Shown: in pieces, positions 33,258 to 41,666 of the stretch
How positions within the stretch are numbered: position 1 is the stretch's first letter
Layout: each line of letters begins with the position of its first letter
NCBI GenBank assembly: GCA_017963165.1
Contig: JAGCTZ010000116.1
Span: forward strand, 1-54,863
Direction: 5' to 3'
Source of the DNA: Treponema sp.
GTDB taxonomy: Bacteria > Spirochaetota > Spirochaetia > Treponematales > Treponemataceae
DNA length: 54,863 nucleotides
The notes under the pieces: generated by a model
What the model saw: only the letters and a program-made list of their open reading frames with translations
Database searches by the model: none
What the model was told of the DNA's origin: nothing
Translations under genes and position numbers: made by a program

Positions 33258-33476
33258 TTACTTCACCTCTACCATCTCTGCATCTGCCTTGCGGACAGAA
33301 AGCTCGTAACCACGAACTGTAACTTCAACAGGATCACCAAGTGGTGCAACCTTACGTACAAAGATTTCTGTACCCTTGGTAATTCCCATATCCATGATGC
33401 GGCGTTTTACCGCACCTTCGCCATTCAACTTAAGAACAGTAACAGTCTGCCCTTTTTTAACTTCTCTTAATGTCAT
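33258..33476 (-). CDS. feoA: FeoA-domain protein (proximal to feoB)
   Basis: 72 aa, a single SH3-like FeoA domain (VTVLKLNGEGAVKRRIMDMG, then PLGDPVEVTVRGYELSVRK). FeoA interacts with FeoB and stimulates iron uptake. AGGAG precedes the ATG. A second FeoA-like gene lies upstream, so the operon is FeoA-FeoA-FeoB-Cys-rich protein. Confidence 0.93.
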   Translation of the reverse strand: MTLREVKKGQTVTVLKLNGEGAVKRRIMDMGITKGTEIFVRKVAPLGDPVEVTVRGYELSVRKADAEMVEVK

Positions 33477-33495
33477 TGATATCTCCTATATGACA

Positions 33496-33540
33496 GATTT
33501 CCGGGCCTCCTTCGACAAGTTCAGGAACCCCGGAAATGCA
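33496..33540. repeat. Repeat A with flanking stem, between the two feoA genes
   Basis: The core CCTTCGACAAGTTCAGGAACC sits inside a TTTCCGGG/CCCGGAAA stem. This hairpin lies within the Feo transcript and may moderate readthrough. Confidence 0.7.
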
Positions 33541-33542
33541 TT

Positions 33543-33752
33543 TTATACAATAATCTTCTGTGCCATCTCGCGGCTTATGGCTACCCTGCTGTCTTTTATT
33601 TGGACTATTACATTACCGCTGATTTTTGAGACCACAGAAACCTGGGCTCCTGCAACAAACCCAAGATTCTCCAGAAAACGTCTTATTTCTTCTTTTCCAT
33701 TGATTTTTTTGATCAAGAATTGTTCGTCTTGTCCGGCCATAGTTAAAGGCAT
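33543..33752 (-). CDS. FeoA-domain protein (first gene of Feo operon)
   Basis: 69 aa with the FeoA pattern (IRRFLENLGFVAGAQVSVVS, then GNVIVQIKDSRVAISREMAQKI). It diverges from the second FeoA, as expected for operons that carry two. AGAGG lies upstream. It is transcribed from a promoter with two DtxR-like dyads. Confidence 0.88.
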   Translation of the reverse strand: MPLTMAGQDEQFLIKKINGKEEIRRFLENLGFVAGAQVSVVSKISGNVIVQIKDSRVAISREMAQKIIV

Positions 33753-33764
33753 TTTAAACCTCTC

Positions 33765-33817
33765 GTTAGTTTAATCTAACTAACAAATAAGTTAGTGAAA
33801 TCTAACAAGAATGTCAA
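33765..33817 (-). promoter_or_regulatory. Feo promoter with two DtxR/TroR-like operators
   Basis: On the reverse strand TTGACA (33817-33812), 17 bases, TAACTT (33794-33789). Two 16-base dyads with arms GTTAG/CTAAC, at 33765-33780 and 33791-33806, are 26 bases apart. One overlaps the -10 and the other sits just before the ribosome site. The pattern resembles DtxR-family sites (TTAG...CTAA), fitting repression when metal is abundant. Confidence 0.65.
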
Positions 33818-33893
33818 GAGAAAACAAAAAAAATGGTGGCCGATTTTATCGAAACCACCATAAATCATTACTATAAATCACTACAATAAATTA

Positions 33894-36038
33894 TTACTTT
33901 CCTATAAGGACTACCGTTGCCCCGGAAAGCAGAACGTAACGTCGCTGTTCCCGCAGCAGCTCTTCTTTTCCGGGTTCAAAAATATCTTCTATACCCGGTA
34001 AAGATGTATCTGCAACAAGATGCCATTTTCGTCCATCCGCAAGAGCAGGTAAGGTTATTGTAAGATCATAAATATCTGTATTAGTTGCAACGTAAAAATC
34101 ATTATCACCGGCACCAGAACCATTCAGTTTAAACGCAAGAAAACGTTTCTGTTTACTCCAGTCTGGATTCTTTGAATTCATATCATACCAGACAATTTCT
34201 GGAACTGTATTTTTGTCATAGCAGTCAGAAAAGAACTTTGTACGTGTAAAAACCGGATGCAGCTTACGGTAAGCAATAAGATTTTTTGTAAAGCGCACAA
34301 GCCCTTCATTCTTATTGGTAAGTGACCAGTCAATCCAGCTTATTTCATTATCCTGGCAGTAAGCATTATTATTTCCGCCCTGGGTACGCCTCATTTCATC
34401 TCCGCCAAGCAGCATAGGCACACCCTGCGAAACAAACAGATAAACAAGATAATTCTTTATTTTACGCAGACGCTGTGCCTGAATCTTAGGATTTGTACAC
34501 TCCCCTTCAAAACCATGATTATAGCTCAAATTATCATCAGAACCATCACGATTTTCTTCGCCGTTTTCTTCGTTATGCTTATGATTATAAGTAACAAGAT
34601 CATTCAGCGTAAAACCATCATGAGCAGTAACAAAATTAATGGAAGCAGTTGGTGCACGTCCAGAATGATTATAACAATCTGAACTTCCTGCAATACGGGT
34701 TGCTGCCGCAGTTGAAGCATTATCATCACCACGGATAAAACGGCGTATATCATCACGGAACCGACCATTCCATTCGGACCATCGGTTTTCGCCTGCGAAG
34801 GAACCACCAGGAAATCCTCCAAGCTGATACAAGCCTGCACAATCCCACGGCTCCGCAATAATCTTTGTATTTGCAAGAACAGGATCAAGACTTATTGCTG
34901 CTGTTAATGAAGGCATATCATAAGGAATAGGCGCACCATTAGGTCCACGCGTCAAAATAGAAGCAAGATCAAAACGGAAGCCGTCTACATGCATATTCAA
35001 AACCCAGTAACGAAGACTATCAATAATAAACTGTGCCGTAACCGGATGATTGCAATTAACACTGTTTCCACAACCGCTGAAGTTCATATAATACTGCTTG
35101 TCATTTGGCGGAAGCGCATAATAAACATCATTCTGAAGACCACGGAATTCAAAAGTATAACCTCGTTCATTACCTTCGGCAGTATGATTGTAAACAACAT
35201 CAAGAATAACTTCGATTCCTTCCTTATGAAGCTCCTTTACCATCTGCTTAAATTCGCGAACAGGACCACCCGGCGTTTTATCTGCAGCATACGTTGTTTT
35301 AGGAGCAAAAAATCCGATTGTTGAATAACCCCAATAATTTACAAGAGTCTTACCTGTTTTAGGGTTAGAATTTGCATTTTCATTTTCATCAAATTCAAAA
35401 ACAGGAAGCAACTCGACAGAAGTAACACCAAGTTCTTTAAGATAACCTGCTTTTTGAGCAAAGCCTTTATAAGTACCGGCAATTTCCGGAGCAATTCCGG
35501 AAGAAGCAGAAGCTGTAAAGCCCTTAAGATGAGTTTCGTATATTATTGTTTTTTCAAGTGGATAATTAAGAGGTCTGTCCCCTTCCCAGTCAAAAGCATC
35601 ATCAATAACAACGCATTTAGGAAAATCAGAAAGGTCTCGCAGCTCACCGCCTTCATTTGCAGAAAATCCCTGTTTATGCTGTGCATTATAAGAACGGAAA
35701 ACAGAGCCGGTTGTAAAAGCTTTTGCGTATGGATCAAAAAGATATTTATTTGGATTAAATCGAAGTCCTCGGGTTGGCTCATAAGGACCATCAACCTTGT
35801 AAAGATAAAGGCTTCCTTCTTTAGCCCCGCAAAGTTCAATATGCCAGATGTCACCGGTTCGGTTTGCAACAGAATCAAAAGGTATAACAGCATACGGCTG
35901 CTTTGCCTTGTCTGAATCAAAAAGGCAGAGGCTTACCGAACGAGCATCTCTGCTGAAAATTGCAAAATTAACACCGGCTGCAGTAATAGAAGCTCCCAAA
36001 ACGGCCGGCGATCCATTTTTTGTCACTATATCGGGCAT
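33894..36038 (-). CDS. glgX: Glycogen debranching enzyme (GlgX/isoamylase type)
   Basis: 714 aa. An N-terminal CBM48-like beta domain (GASITAAGVNFAIFSRDA) precedes a GH13 barrel. Catalytic residues: nucleophile Asp in DGFRFDLAS (about 355), acid Glu in IIAEPWD (about 394) and Asp in FVTAHDGFTLND (about 474). It hydrolyses alpha-1,6 branches left by glycogen phosphorylase. There is no Shine-Dalgarno; an extended -10 (TGCTATTAT) ends six bases before the ATG, suggesting a leaderless mRNA. Confidence 0.95.
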   Translation of the reverse strand: MPDIVTKNGSPAVLGASITAAGVNFAIFSRDARSVSLCLFDSDKAKQPYAVIPFDSVANRTGDIWHIELCGAKEGSLYLYKVDGPYEPTRGLRFNPNKYLFDPYAKAFTTGSVFRSYNAQHKQGFSANEGGELRDLSDFPKCVVIDDAFDWEGDRPLNYPLEKTIIYETHLKGFTASASSGIAPEIAGTYKGFAQKAGYLKELGVTSVELLPVFEFDENENANSNPKTGKTLVNYWGYSTIGFFAPKTTYAADKTPGGPVREFKQMVKELHKEGIEVILDVVYNHTAEGNERGYTFEFRGLQNDVYYALPPNDKQYYMNFSGCGNSVNCNHPVTAQFIIDSLRYWVLNMHVDGFRFDLASILTRGPNGAPIPYDMPSLTAAISLDPVLANTKIIAEPWDCAGLYQLGGFPGGSFAGENRWSEWNGRFRDDIRRFIRGDDNASTAAATRIAGSSDCYNHSGRAPTASINFVTAHDGFTLNDLVTYNHKHNEENGEENRDGSDDNLSYNHGFEGECTNPKIQAQRLRKIKNYLVYLFVSQGVPMLLGGDEMRRTQGGNNNAYCQDNEISWIDWSLTNKNEGLVRFTKNLIAYRKLHPVFTRTKFFSDCYDKNTVPEIVWYDMNSKNPDWSKQKRFLAFKLNGSGAGDNDFYVATNTDIYDLTITLPALADGRKWHLVADTSLPGIEDIFEPGKEELLREQRRYVLLSGATVVLIGK

Positions 36039-36044
36039 GTGTAT

Positions 36045-36053
36045 ATAATAGCA
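36045..36053 (-). promoter_or_regulatory. glgX extended -10, leaderless start
   Basis: TGC plus TATTAT on the reverse strand (36053-36045), six bases before the glgX ATG at 36038, with no Shine-Dalgarno between. Confidence 0.5.
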
Positions 36054-36098
36054 TATAATTTATGTGATAGGGAATAGTAAAGAGGTGATAGTATATGG

Positions 36099-36104
36099 TA
36101 CAAT
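36099..36104 (+). promoter_or_regulatory. era extended -10, leaderless start
   Basis: TGG plus TACAAT (36099-36104) lies six bases before the era ATG. An out-of-frame nine-codon reading frame (ATG 36095) with AGAGGTG upstream overlaps the start, so a leader-peptide reading is the alternative. Confidence 0.4.
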
Positions 36105-36110
36105 ATAACT

Positions 36111-37013
36111 ATGGAAGAAACTGAAAAATTGAAAACTGCCGTTGTTGCGATAATCGGTCGTCCTTCTGCAGGAAAATCTACTTTTTTAAATACAGCATGT
36201 CAGGAACCGGTAAGCATTGTGTCTCCAATACCACAGACAACACGCAACGCAATCAAAGGAATTGTAAACACCTCGTTCGGGCAGCTCATTTTTATTGATA
36301 CACCAGGCTATCATGAATCAGACAAAAAACTTAATCTAAGGCTGCGCAATGTTACCGAAAGTCAGCTCGAAGGAATTGACTGTGTACTTTATGTAATAGA
36401 TTCCACAAGACAACCTGGCGACGAAGAAATACTAACAGCAAAACTCCTTGAAAAGCTTCAGGATAAAACAGTTGCGGCAATAAATAAAACAGATTTACCA
36501 GGCTCAAAACCAAAAGCCGTAAGGAGCTTTATAAAAACAGTGCTTCCGGGCATACCAGAGGAACGAATTCTGGAAATGTCTGCCGAAAAAGACATTGGAA
36601 TTAACGAAGTTCTTAAGGCTTTATACGATATTTCGCCCGAAGGAGCCCCTGTTTACGACGAAGAACTTTATACAGACCAGGATCTTACCTTCCGTATCTG
36701 CGAAATTATTCGTGGCGAAGCAATCAACCGGCTGTCAGATGAAATTCCTCATGCCGTTTATGTTCAGGTAGCAGATGTAGAACACCGGAATGAAGGCAAA
36801 AAACTGTGGATTCGTGCCTTTTTATGTGTTGAACGCGAAAGCCAGAAGGGAATTGTAATAGGAAAAGGTGCATCCAAAATCAAGGAAATAAGGGTTGCTG
36901 CACTCAAAAAGCTTAGTCAGATTTATATTCAGAAGATAGAGCTTGATCTGCAGGTAAAAGTCGACAAAAACTGGCGGCAAAAAGATCACACTCTTACAAA
37001 GCTCATACCATAG
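36111..37013 (+). CDS. era: GTPase Era
   Basis: 300 aa. G1 is GRPSAGKST, the G2 Thr is in TTRNAIKG, G3 is DTPG, and G4 is NKTD. The C-terminal KH domain has GIVIGKGASKIKEIRVAALKKL. Era binds the 3' end of 16S rRNA and helps 30S assembly. No ribosome site sits at the normal distance, so the mRNA may be leaderless. It is monocistronic, with a poly-T tract downstream (from 37014). Confidence 0.96.
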   Translation: MEETEKLKTAVVAIIGRPSAGKSTFLNTACQEPVSIVSPIPQTTRNAIKGIVNTSFGQLIFIDTPGYHESDKKLNLRLRNVTESQLEGIDCVLYVIDSTRQPGDEEILTAKLLEKLQDKTVAAINKTDLPGSKPKAVRSFIKTVLPGIPEERILEMSAEKDIGINEVLKALYDISPEGAPVYDEELYTDQDLTFRICEIIRGEAINRLSDEIPHAVYVQVADVEHRNEGKKLWIRAFLCVERESQKGIVIGKGASKIKEIRVAALKKLSQIYIQKIELDLQVKVDKNWRQKDHTLTKLIP

Positions 37014-37023
37014 TTTTTTTTAT

Positions 37024-37052
37024 TTGCGAATAACACATTTTGCATTTATAAT
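37024..37052 (+). promoter_or_regulatory. Promoter of the ComFB-domain gene
   Basis: TTGCGA (37024-37029), 17 bases, TATAAT (37047-37052), 31 bases before the ATG. Confidence 0.65.
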
Positions 37053-37082
37053 ATAGGTATATCATTTTTAAAGGAATATGCT

Positions 37083-37799
37083 ATGAATGTACATAATTTG
37101 ATGGAAGACCTAGTTATTCAAAATGTTGATTTAATGTATGAACAGGTAAAAGACGCAAAAGCTGCATGGCTTTCCTGCGATTGTAAAAATTGCCGTCTGG
37201 ACACAGTCAGTTATGTTCTTAATCGAATACCACCAAAGTATATTGTTTCTGGACGTGGAGTTACTCATGCTTCGGAAACCCTTAACAATAAGCAATTTAT
37301 GGCAGATGTAAACGCGCTTATCCTTGAAGGAATGAGAACAGTAAGTTCTACAAAAAGACCTTTCCATACAAATGATAGAAAAGAATGCTCTGTTGTTGCA
37401 GATAACAAACCTTCCTTTAATTTCCCGACCTTCACAGGAACAATTCTTGATGGCTCTACCTTTGAACCTATTACAGGCGCCTTTGTAACAATAAAGATGG
37501 ACGGAAAGCTTGTTGAAATGATTGATAAAACCTGGAGCAACCCTTATACAACCTTCAAAAGTACACACGGAACCTTCTCGTTCTGGGCAAAATCAATCCC
37601 GGCAGAAAAGGAAGGAGAACAGAAAAAATTTGCATTTACCTTTGAAATTTCGGCACAAGGCTACACAAGCACAGTATACAATGTAGTTGTTCCGGTAATA
37701 AGTGAAAGTTCATCACGTCAGGAGATTGATTCAACTTACTTCTTAAAGCTTAAGGATTTTATTCTTTTCAAGGAAGGAATTGAAAATCCGATGGAATGA
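37083..37799 (+). CDS. ComFB-family protein with C-terminal Ig-like domain
   Basis: 238 aa. Residues 1-90 match the ComFB pattern: an N-terminal NLMEDLVIQNVDLMYEQV helix, the CDCKNCRLDTVSYVLNRIPPKY segment with a Cys cluster that may bind zinc, and a following SGRG. Residues about 115-230 form a beta-rich domain like the carboxypeptidase-regulatory or CnaB fold (GTILDGSTFEPITGAFVTI). There is no signal peptide. ComFB proteins have been linked to cyclic-di-nucleotide binding in some bacteria, which would connect it with the GGDEF protein here. AAAGGA lies upstream of the ATG. Confidence 0.75.
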   Translation: MNVHNLMEDLVIQNVDLMYEQVKDAKAAWLSCDCKNCRLDTVSYVLNRIPPKYIVSGRGVTHASETLNNKQFMADVNALILEGMRTVSSTKRPFHTNDRKECSVVADNKPSFNFPTFTGTILDGSTFEPITGAFVTIKMDGKLVEMIDKTWSNPYTTFKSTHGTFSFWAKSIPAEKEGEQKKFAFTFEISAQGYTSTVYNVVVPVISESSSRQEIDSTYFLKLKDFILFKEGIENPME

Positions 37800-37841
37800 T
37801 GAAATAAAAACTTTTTGAACTTTATACAGATTTATACAGCT

Positions 37842-38864
37842 TTATACAGACTGACGTTTAATAAGGCGGCACGGAATCTTAATATCATTATTATCGATTT
37901 CTATGCCGTCTATCTTTTTTAACAGAACTTCTGCAGCCTCATGACCAATTTCTTCAAGCGGAATTTCCATAGTAGTAAGCGCAGGAGTAAGATAGTCACT
38001 CATTTCACGGTTATCAAAGCCTGCTACAGCATAATCCTTGCCCGGCTGTCTGCCAATTTCGTAAAGATAATCATAAACGCCGGCTGCCATAAGATCATTA
38101 AAACAGAAAATGCAGGTAAAATCGGTTGATTTTTTGAACAACTTGCTGCAGGCTTCTTTACCACCTTCGCGACTCCAGTAACCAAGCTCAAAAAGTTCTT
38201 TGTCTACAGGAAGCGAAGCTTCGGTCATAGCCTTTTCAAAGCCTTCAAGACGATCCTGTTCATGACGATCGTTTACACCACCACCAACAATGGCAATTTT
38301 CTTATGACCTTTTTCAATAAGGTGCTTTGTCATTATATAAGAAGATTCAAAGTCATCAATCTTTATTGCAGGGATACTGTTATCAGTCTGGTAAGCGTAA
38401 GCAATTACAATAGGTACATCAAGTCCCTTCGGAAAGTATTCAATATCGTGGGCATGTGCCGCAATAAAAATAATACCGTCAACTTTTATAGAAAGCATTT
38501 CGTCAACAGATTCGCGAACAGCCTTTCCATATTCAGCAGAATCAGGTTTATTGCTCCATTTAGAATAAAGCCGCAAAGTTTCTATGATTGCCTTATAACC
38601 TTGTGCTTCCAGCAGATTAAGCACGCCTTCGATAAGATTAGGAGAACTGAATGCACCAATATCGTCAATAATAAGACCAACAGTATTAGTCTTGTGTGCA
38701 CGAAGAGTTCTTGCCATGTAATTAGGTTTATAACCTGTTTGTTCAATAACTTTTAAAACACGTTGTTTCGTTTTTTCAGAAACGTTTGATTTACCGTTCA
38801 AAATGTTTGATATTGTCGCAATTGAAACACCACATTCTACGGCAAGTTCTTTTAAGGTAATCAT
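37842..38864 (-). CDS. LacI-family transcriptional regulator
   Basis: 340 aa. The N-terminal helix-turn-helix and hinge (ITLKELAVECGVSIATISNI, then LNGKSNVSEKT and YKPNYMARTLR) are complete, followed by a periplasmic-binding-protein-like sugar domain. No sugar genes adjoin it, so its targets are elsewhere. Promoter on the reverse strand: TTGATT, 17 bases, TACTAT (38878-38873). The -10 ends eight bases before the ATG with no Shine-Dalgarno, which suggests a leaderless mRNA. A GAAT...ATTC dyad overlapping the -10 could be an autoregulatory operator. Confidence 0.93.
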   Translation of the reverse strand: MITLKELAVECGVSIATISNILNGKSNVSEKTKQRVLKVIEQTGYKPNYMARTLRAHKTNTVGLIIDDIGAFSSPNLIEGVLNLLEAQGYKAIIETLRLYSKWSNKPDSAEYGKAVRESVDEMLSIKVDGIIFIAAHAHDIEYFPKGLDVPIVIAYAYQTDNSIPAIKIDDFESSYIMTKHLIEKGHKKIAIVGGGVNDRHEQDRLEGFEKAMTEASLPVDKELFELGYWSREGGKEACSKLFKKSTDFTCIFCFNDLMAAGVYDYLYEIGRQPGKDYAVAGFDNREMSDYLTPALTTMEIPLEEIGHEAAEVLLKKIDGIEIDNNDIKIPCRLIKRQSV

Positions 38865-38872
38865 ATAAACGA

Positions 38873-38901
38873 ATAGTAAAACGATTCATAATAAAAATCA
38901 A
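38873..38901 (-). promoter_or_regulatory. Promoter of the lacI-type gene (leaderless)
   Basis: TTGATT (38901-38896), 17 bases, TACTAT (38878-38873), eight bases before the ATG at 38864. Confidence 0.55.
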
Positions 38902-38929
38902 GATAGGAGGCAGATGCCAAATCTGGGAT

Positions 38930-39160
38930 CCGCATTATAAAAAATTGAATTTAGAAGTATGAAAAAATGCTCCCGTGGGGGGGAAAGTCTTCCCCTTCTA
39001 ACGGGGGACACCCCCGTAACGCCCCCGTCAAGTAAGTAGACCTAAAAATTGCTTTCGCAATTTTTTTAACGGTCTGCTATAGAACAACGGCCGCCAGCGG
39101 CCTTACACACCCCCACTCCGCATTTTTTCATAGTTTCAACAGTAAAGTTTTATAATGCGG
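38930..39160. repeat. Inverted-repeat-bounded element holding repeats B and C
   Basis: CCGCATTATAAAA (38930-38942) and TATGAAAAAATGC (38958-38970) recur inverted as GCATTTTTTCATA (39120-39132) and TTTTATAATGCGG (39148-39160), with further partial matching between. Inside are a repeat B block (38971-39030) and repeat C copy 2. There is no coding frame and no clear target duplication. It may be a foldback or MITE-like element. Confidence 0.6.
39032..39106 (+). repeat. Repeat C copy 2 (two-hairpin element)
   Basis: Same order as at 18321-18391: GTAAG, AGACC, the AAAAATTGC-TTTC-GCAATTTTT hairpin, GGTCT, the GGCCG-CCAG-CGGCC hairpin, then CTTAC. The AGACC/GGTCT stem replaces AAGGC/GCCTT of copy 1 while keeping pairing. 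Confidence 0.75.
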
Positions 39161-39208
39161 AAGCCCTGAATTTTAGAACCCCTTACCATTTTTTTGAATA
39201 AAAAACAC

Positions 39209-39237
39209 TTGTTATAAAAACCTTTCTTGGTTATATT
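39209..39237 (+). promoter_or_regulatory. Promoter of the M18 aminopeptidase gene
   Basis: TTGTTA (39209-39214), 17 bases, TATATT (39232-39237), 24 bases before the ATG. Confidence 0.65.
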
Positions 39238-39260
39238 TAAATAACAAAAGGAAGAAAAAT

Positions 39261-40631
39261 ATGAACACTACTACAAAACTTATTGAAAACTACAAAAAAT
39301 TTCTGGATAACGGAAAAACTGAACGCGAATGTGTTGATCAGCTTGTCGAAATGGCAAAAAAGGCAGGTTATAAGGACCTCACAGCCTGTAAAAAACTCAA
39401 AGCCGGCGACAAAGTTTATATAGTAAAAATGAATAAGGCAATTGCCCTCTTTCAGCTGGGAACAGAGCCTTTAGAAAACGGAATGAATATTCTTGGCGCA
39501 CACATAGACTCCCCTCGCCTTGATGCAAAGCAGAATCCGCTTTATGAAAAAGATAACATTACATATTTGAACACACATTATTACGGTGGAATCAAAAAAT
39601 ATCAGTGGACAACACTTCCGCTTGCAATTCACGGAGTTGTTTGCAAAAAGGACGGCAGCACTGCAAAAGTTGTCATTGGCGAATCGTCCGATGATCCTGT
39701 TTTCTGCATTTCTGATATTCTGCCACACCTTGCACAGGATCAGATGAAGGATAAAGCAAGCGATTTTATAAAAGGCGAAGACCTTGATGTAATAATGGGC
39801 TCCTGCATTCCTACTAAAAAGGAAAAAGATTCCAAAGACACTAAAGAATCAAAAGAAAAAGAACGCAGCAAAAAGCTCATACTCAAGCTTCTTAAAGAAA
39901 AATATGATATCGATGAAAAGGATTTTGAATCTGCAGAGCTCGAAATTGTTCCAGCAGGTGCCGCAAGAGATCTTGGTTTAGACCGTTCATTTATTCTTGC
40001 TTATGGGCAGGATGACCGTTCCTGTGCATTTACTTCTGCTGCCGCTCTTTTACAGGTTTCTGCAGATGGAAAAAAACTAAAGCGCACTGCATGCTGCCTT
40101 TGTGTAGACAAAGAAGAAATCGGCAGTGTTGGTGCAACAGGCATGGCTTCTAACCTTTTTGAAAACATGGTTGCAGAGCTTATCGATAAAGCCAGCAGCA
40201 GTTACAGCGAGATTTCACTCCGTCGATGTCTTGCAAATTCAAGTATGCTTTCTTCTGATGTAAATGCTGCTTACGACCCTATGAACGCAGGACTTTTTGA
40301 TAAAGAAAACGCTTCTGTTCTTGGTGGCGGAATTGCTTTCCAGAAATACACAGGCAGCCGCGGAAAATCAGGTGCCAGCGATGCAAATCCGGAATTCATT
40401 GCAGCAATCCGCAACTGTATGGACAAAGCTGGTGTTACCTATCAGATGGCAGAGCTTGGAAAAGTTGATCAGGGTGGCGGCGGAACAATTGCCTATCATG
40501 CCGCAAAATACGGAATGAATGTTCTTGACGCCGGCGTTGCAGTTTTGAGCATGCATGCCCCTTGGGAAATTGTTTCTAAAGAAGATATCTGTCAGATTTT
40601 CGAAGGATACAAAGCATTCCTGGAGATGTAG
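39261..40631 (+). CDS. M18-family aminopeptidase
   Basis: 456 aa. Family M18 metal-site motifs: GAHIDSPRLD (His/Asp, about 80), GQDDRSCAFTS, CVDKEEIGSVGATG (Glu pair) and the late His in VLSMHAPWE. It is a cytosolic dinuclear zinc aminopeptidase, probably forming large oligomers. A Lys/Glu/Ser-rich loop (about 188-210, KKEKDSKDTKESKEKERSKK) is an insertion. AAAAGGAAG lies upstream of the ATG. Monocistronic. Confidence 0.93.
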   Translation: MNTTTKLIENYKKFLDNGKTERECVDQLVEMAKKAGYKDLTACKKLKAGDKVYIVKMNKAIALFQLGTEPLENGMNILGAHIDSPRLDAKQNPLYEKDNITYLNTHYYGGIKKYQWTTLPLAIHGVVCKKDGSTAKVVIGESSDDPVFCISDILPHLAQDQMKDKASDFIKGEDLDVIMGSCIPTKKEKDSKDTKESKEKERSKKLILKLLKEKYDIDEKDFESAELEIVPAGAARDLGLDRSFILAYGQDDRSCAFTSAAALLQVSADGKKLKRTACCLCVDKEEIGSVGATGMASNLFENMVAELIDKASSSYSEISLRRCLANSSMLSSDVNAAYDPMNAGLFDKENASVLGGGIAFQKYTGSRGKSGASDANPEFIAAIRNCMDKAGVTYQMAELGKVDQGGGGTIAYHAAKYGMNVLDAGVAVLSMHAPWEIVSKEDICQIFEGYKAFLEM

Positions 40632-40642
40632 AGTTTACATGG

Positions 40643-40688
40643 GGTCCCTGAGCTAGCTTGTGCTGAGCATGTCGAAGCAAAGGGCTCC
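40643..40688 (-). repeat. Repeat A, degenerate copy
   Basis: GGGTCCCTGAGC...GTCGAAG...AGGGC, with an internal duplication of the GAGCxxG part, between the convergent M18 and parB genes. It may serve as a hairpin at both 3' ends. Confidence 0.6.
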
Positions 40689-40697
40689 TTTATAAAT

Positions 40698-41666
40698 CTA
40701 TTTATCACCTAGCAACACTTCATAAATCCTATCAAAATCAGTTTTAGAATTAAACTTAATCTCGATTGAACCTTTGGTGGTGTCGCCTTTGAAATTTACG
40801 TCTTTTACACCAAAAAGATTGCGGAGGTCTTGTTCAAAAATTGCAACATCAGGATCTTTACGGGATTTTTTCTTTTCAACTTTTTTAGGAACGGCGCGAC
40901 CACCATTGTTGTAAATTTCGGCAAGAGATTCACATTCGCGGACAGAAAGACCTGTTCCTACAATCTTTCCAAAAAGAACGCGCATATCGGCATCATTTTT
41001 TACCATTAAAAGTGCGCGGGCATGACCACTGGAAATTTGTCCTGTAATAAGAGATTTTTTAATATCATCAGGAAGCTTGAGCAAACGGATTGAGTTGGCA
41101 ACAGTTGAACGATTTTTACCAACGCGCTTTGCTACTTCATCCTGAGTAAGATCACCCATCTGAATAAGATTATAATAAGCAGTTGCTTCTTCTATAGGGT
41201 TCAAATCAGCACGCTGAATATTTTCGATAAGGGCATATTCAAGCTTCTGCTGGTCATCAAACTTACGGAGCTGAACCGGAACTTTATCCAAACCTGCCAT
41301 TTTTGCAGCGCGGGTACGACGTTCTCCGGCAATTATATAAAATTCATTTTCCTTATTTTCAACCGGTTCAATAATTATTGGCTGTAAAATTCCGTTCTGC
41401 TTAATTGAATCACAGAGCTCTTCAAGTTGTTTTTGATTAAAATCAATACGAGGCTGTTTTGGGTTTGGCTTGAGCATATTTACATCACACCAAAGACCAC
41501 CGTCACTATCTACTTCTATGCACGCAGGAACATTAGCTGGTCTGCCACCTTTTGCAACCTGAACACTATGAAGTCCAAGTCCCGTAGAAATCAGAAATTC
41601 TTCATTTGCCTCTGGATTCTCTTTAATCAAAGCTCCAAGGCCTTTACCCAATGCCTTTTTAGCCAC
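40698..41666 (-). CDS. parB: Chromosome-partitioning protein ParB
   Basis: 322 aa. It starts with the typical AKKALGKGLGALI. The CTPase/N-terminal domain has QPRIDFNQKQLEELCDSIK and AGERRTRAAKMAG; the helix-turn-helix is TQDEVAKRVGKNRSTVANSI, followed by SSGHARALL. The C-terminus (DVNFKGDTTKGSIEIKF) is the dimerisation domain. It overlaps parA by eight bases. No parS site (TGTTTCACGTGAAACA type) was noticed nearby. Confidence 0.96.
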   Translation of the reverse strand: MAKKALGKGLGALIKENPEANEEFLISTGLGLHSVQVAKGGRPANVPACIEVDSDGGLWCDVNMLKPNPKQPRIDFNQKQLEELCDSIKQNGILQPIIIEPVENKENEFYIIAGERRTRAAKMAGLDKVPVQLRKFDDQQKLEYALIENIQRADLNPIEEATAYYNLIQMGDLTQDEVAKRVGKNRSTVANSIRLLKLPDDIKKSLITGQISSGHARALLMVKNDADMRVLFGKIVGTGLSVRECESLAEIYNNGGRAVPKKVEKKKSRKDPDVAIFEQDLRNLFGVKDVNFKGDTTKGSIEIKFNSKTDFDRIYEVLLGDK

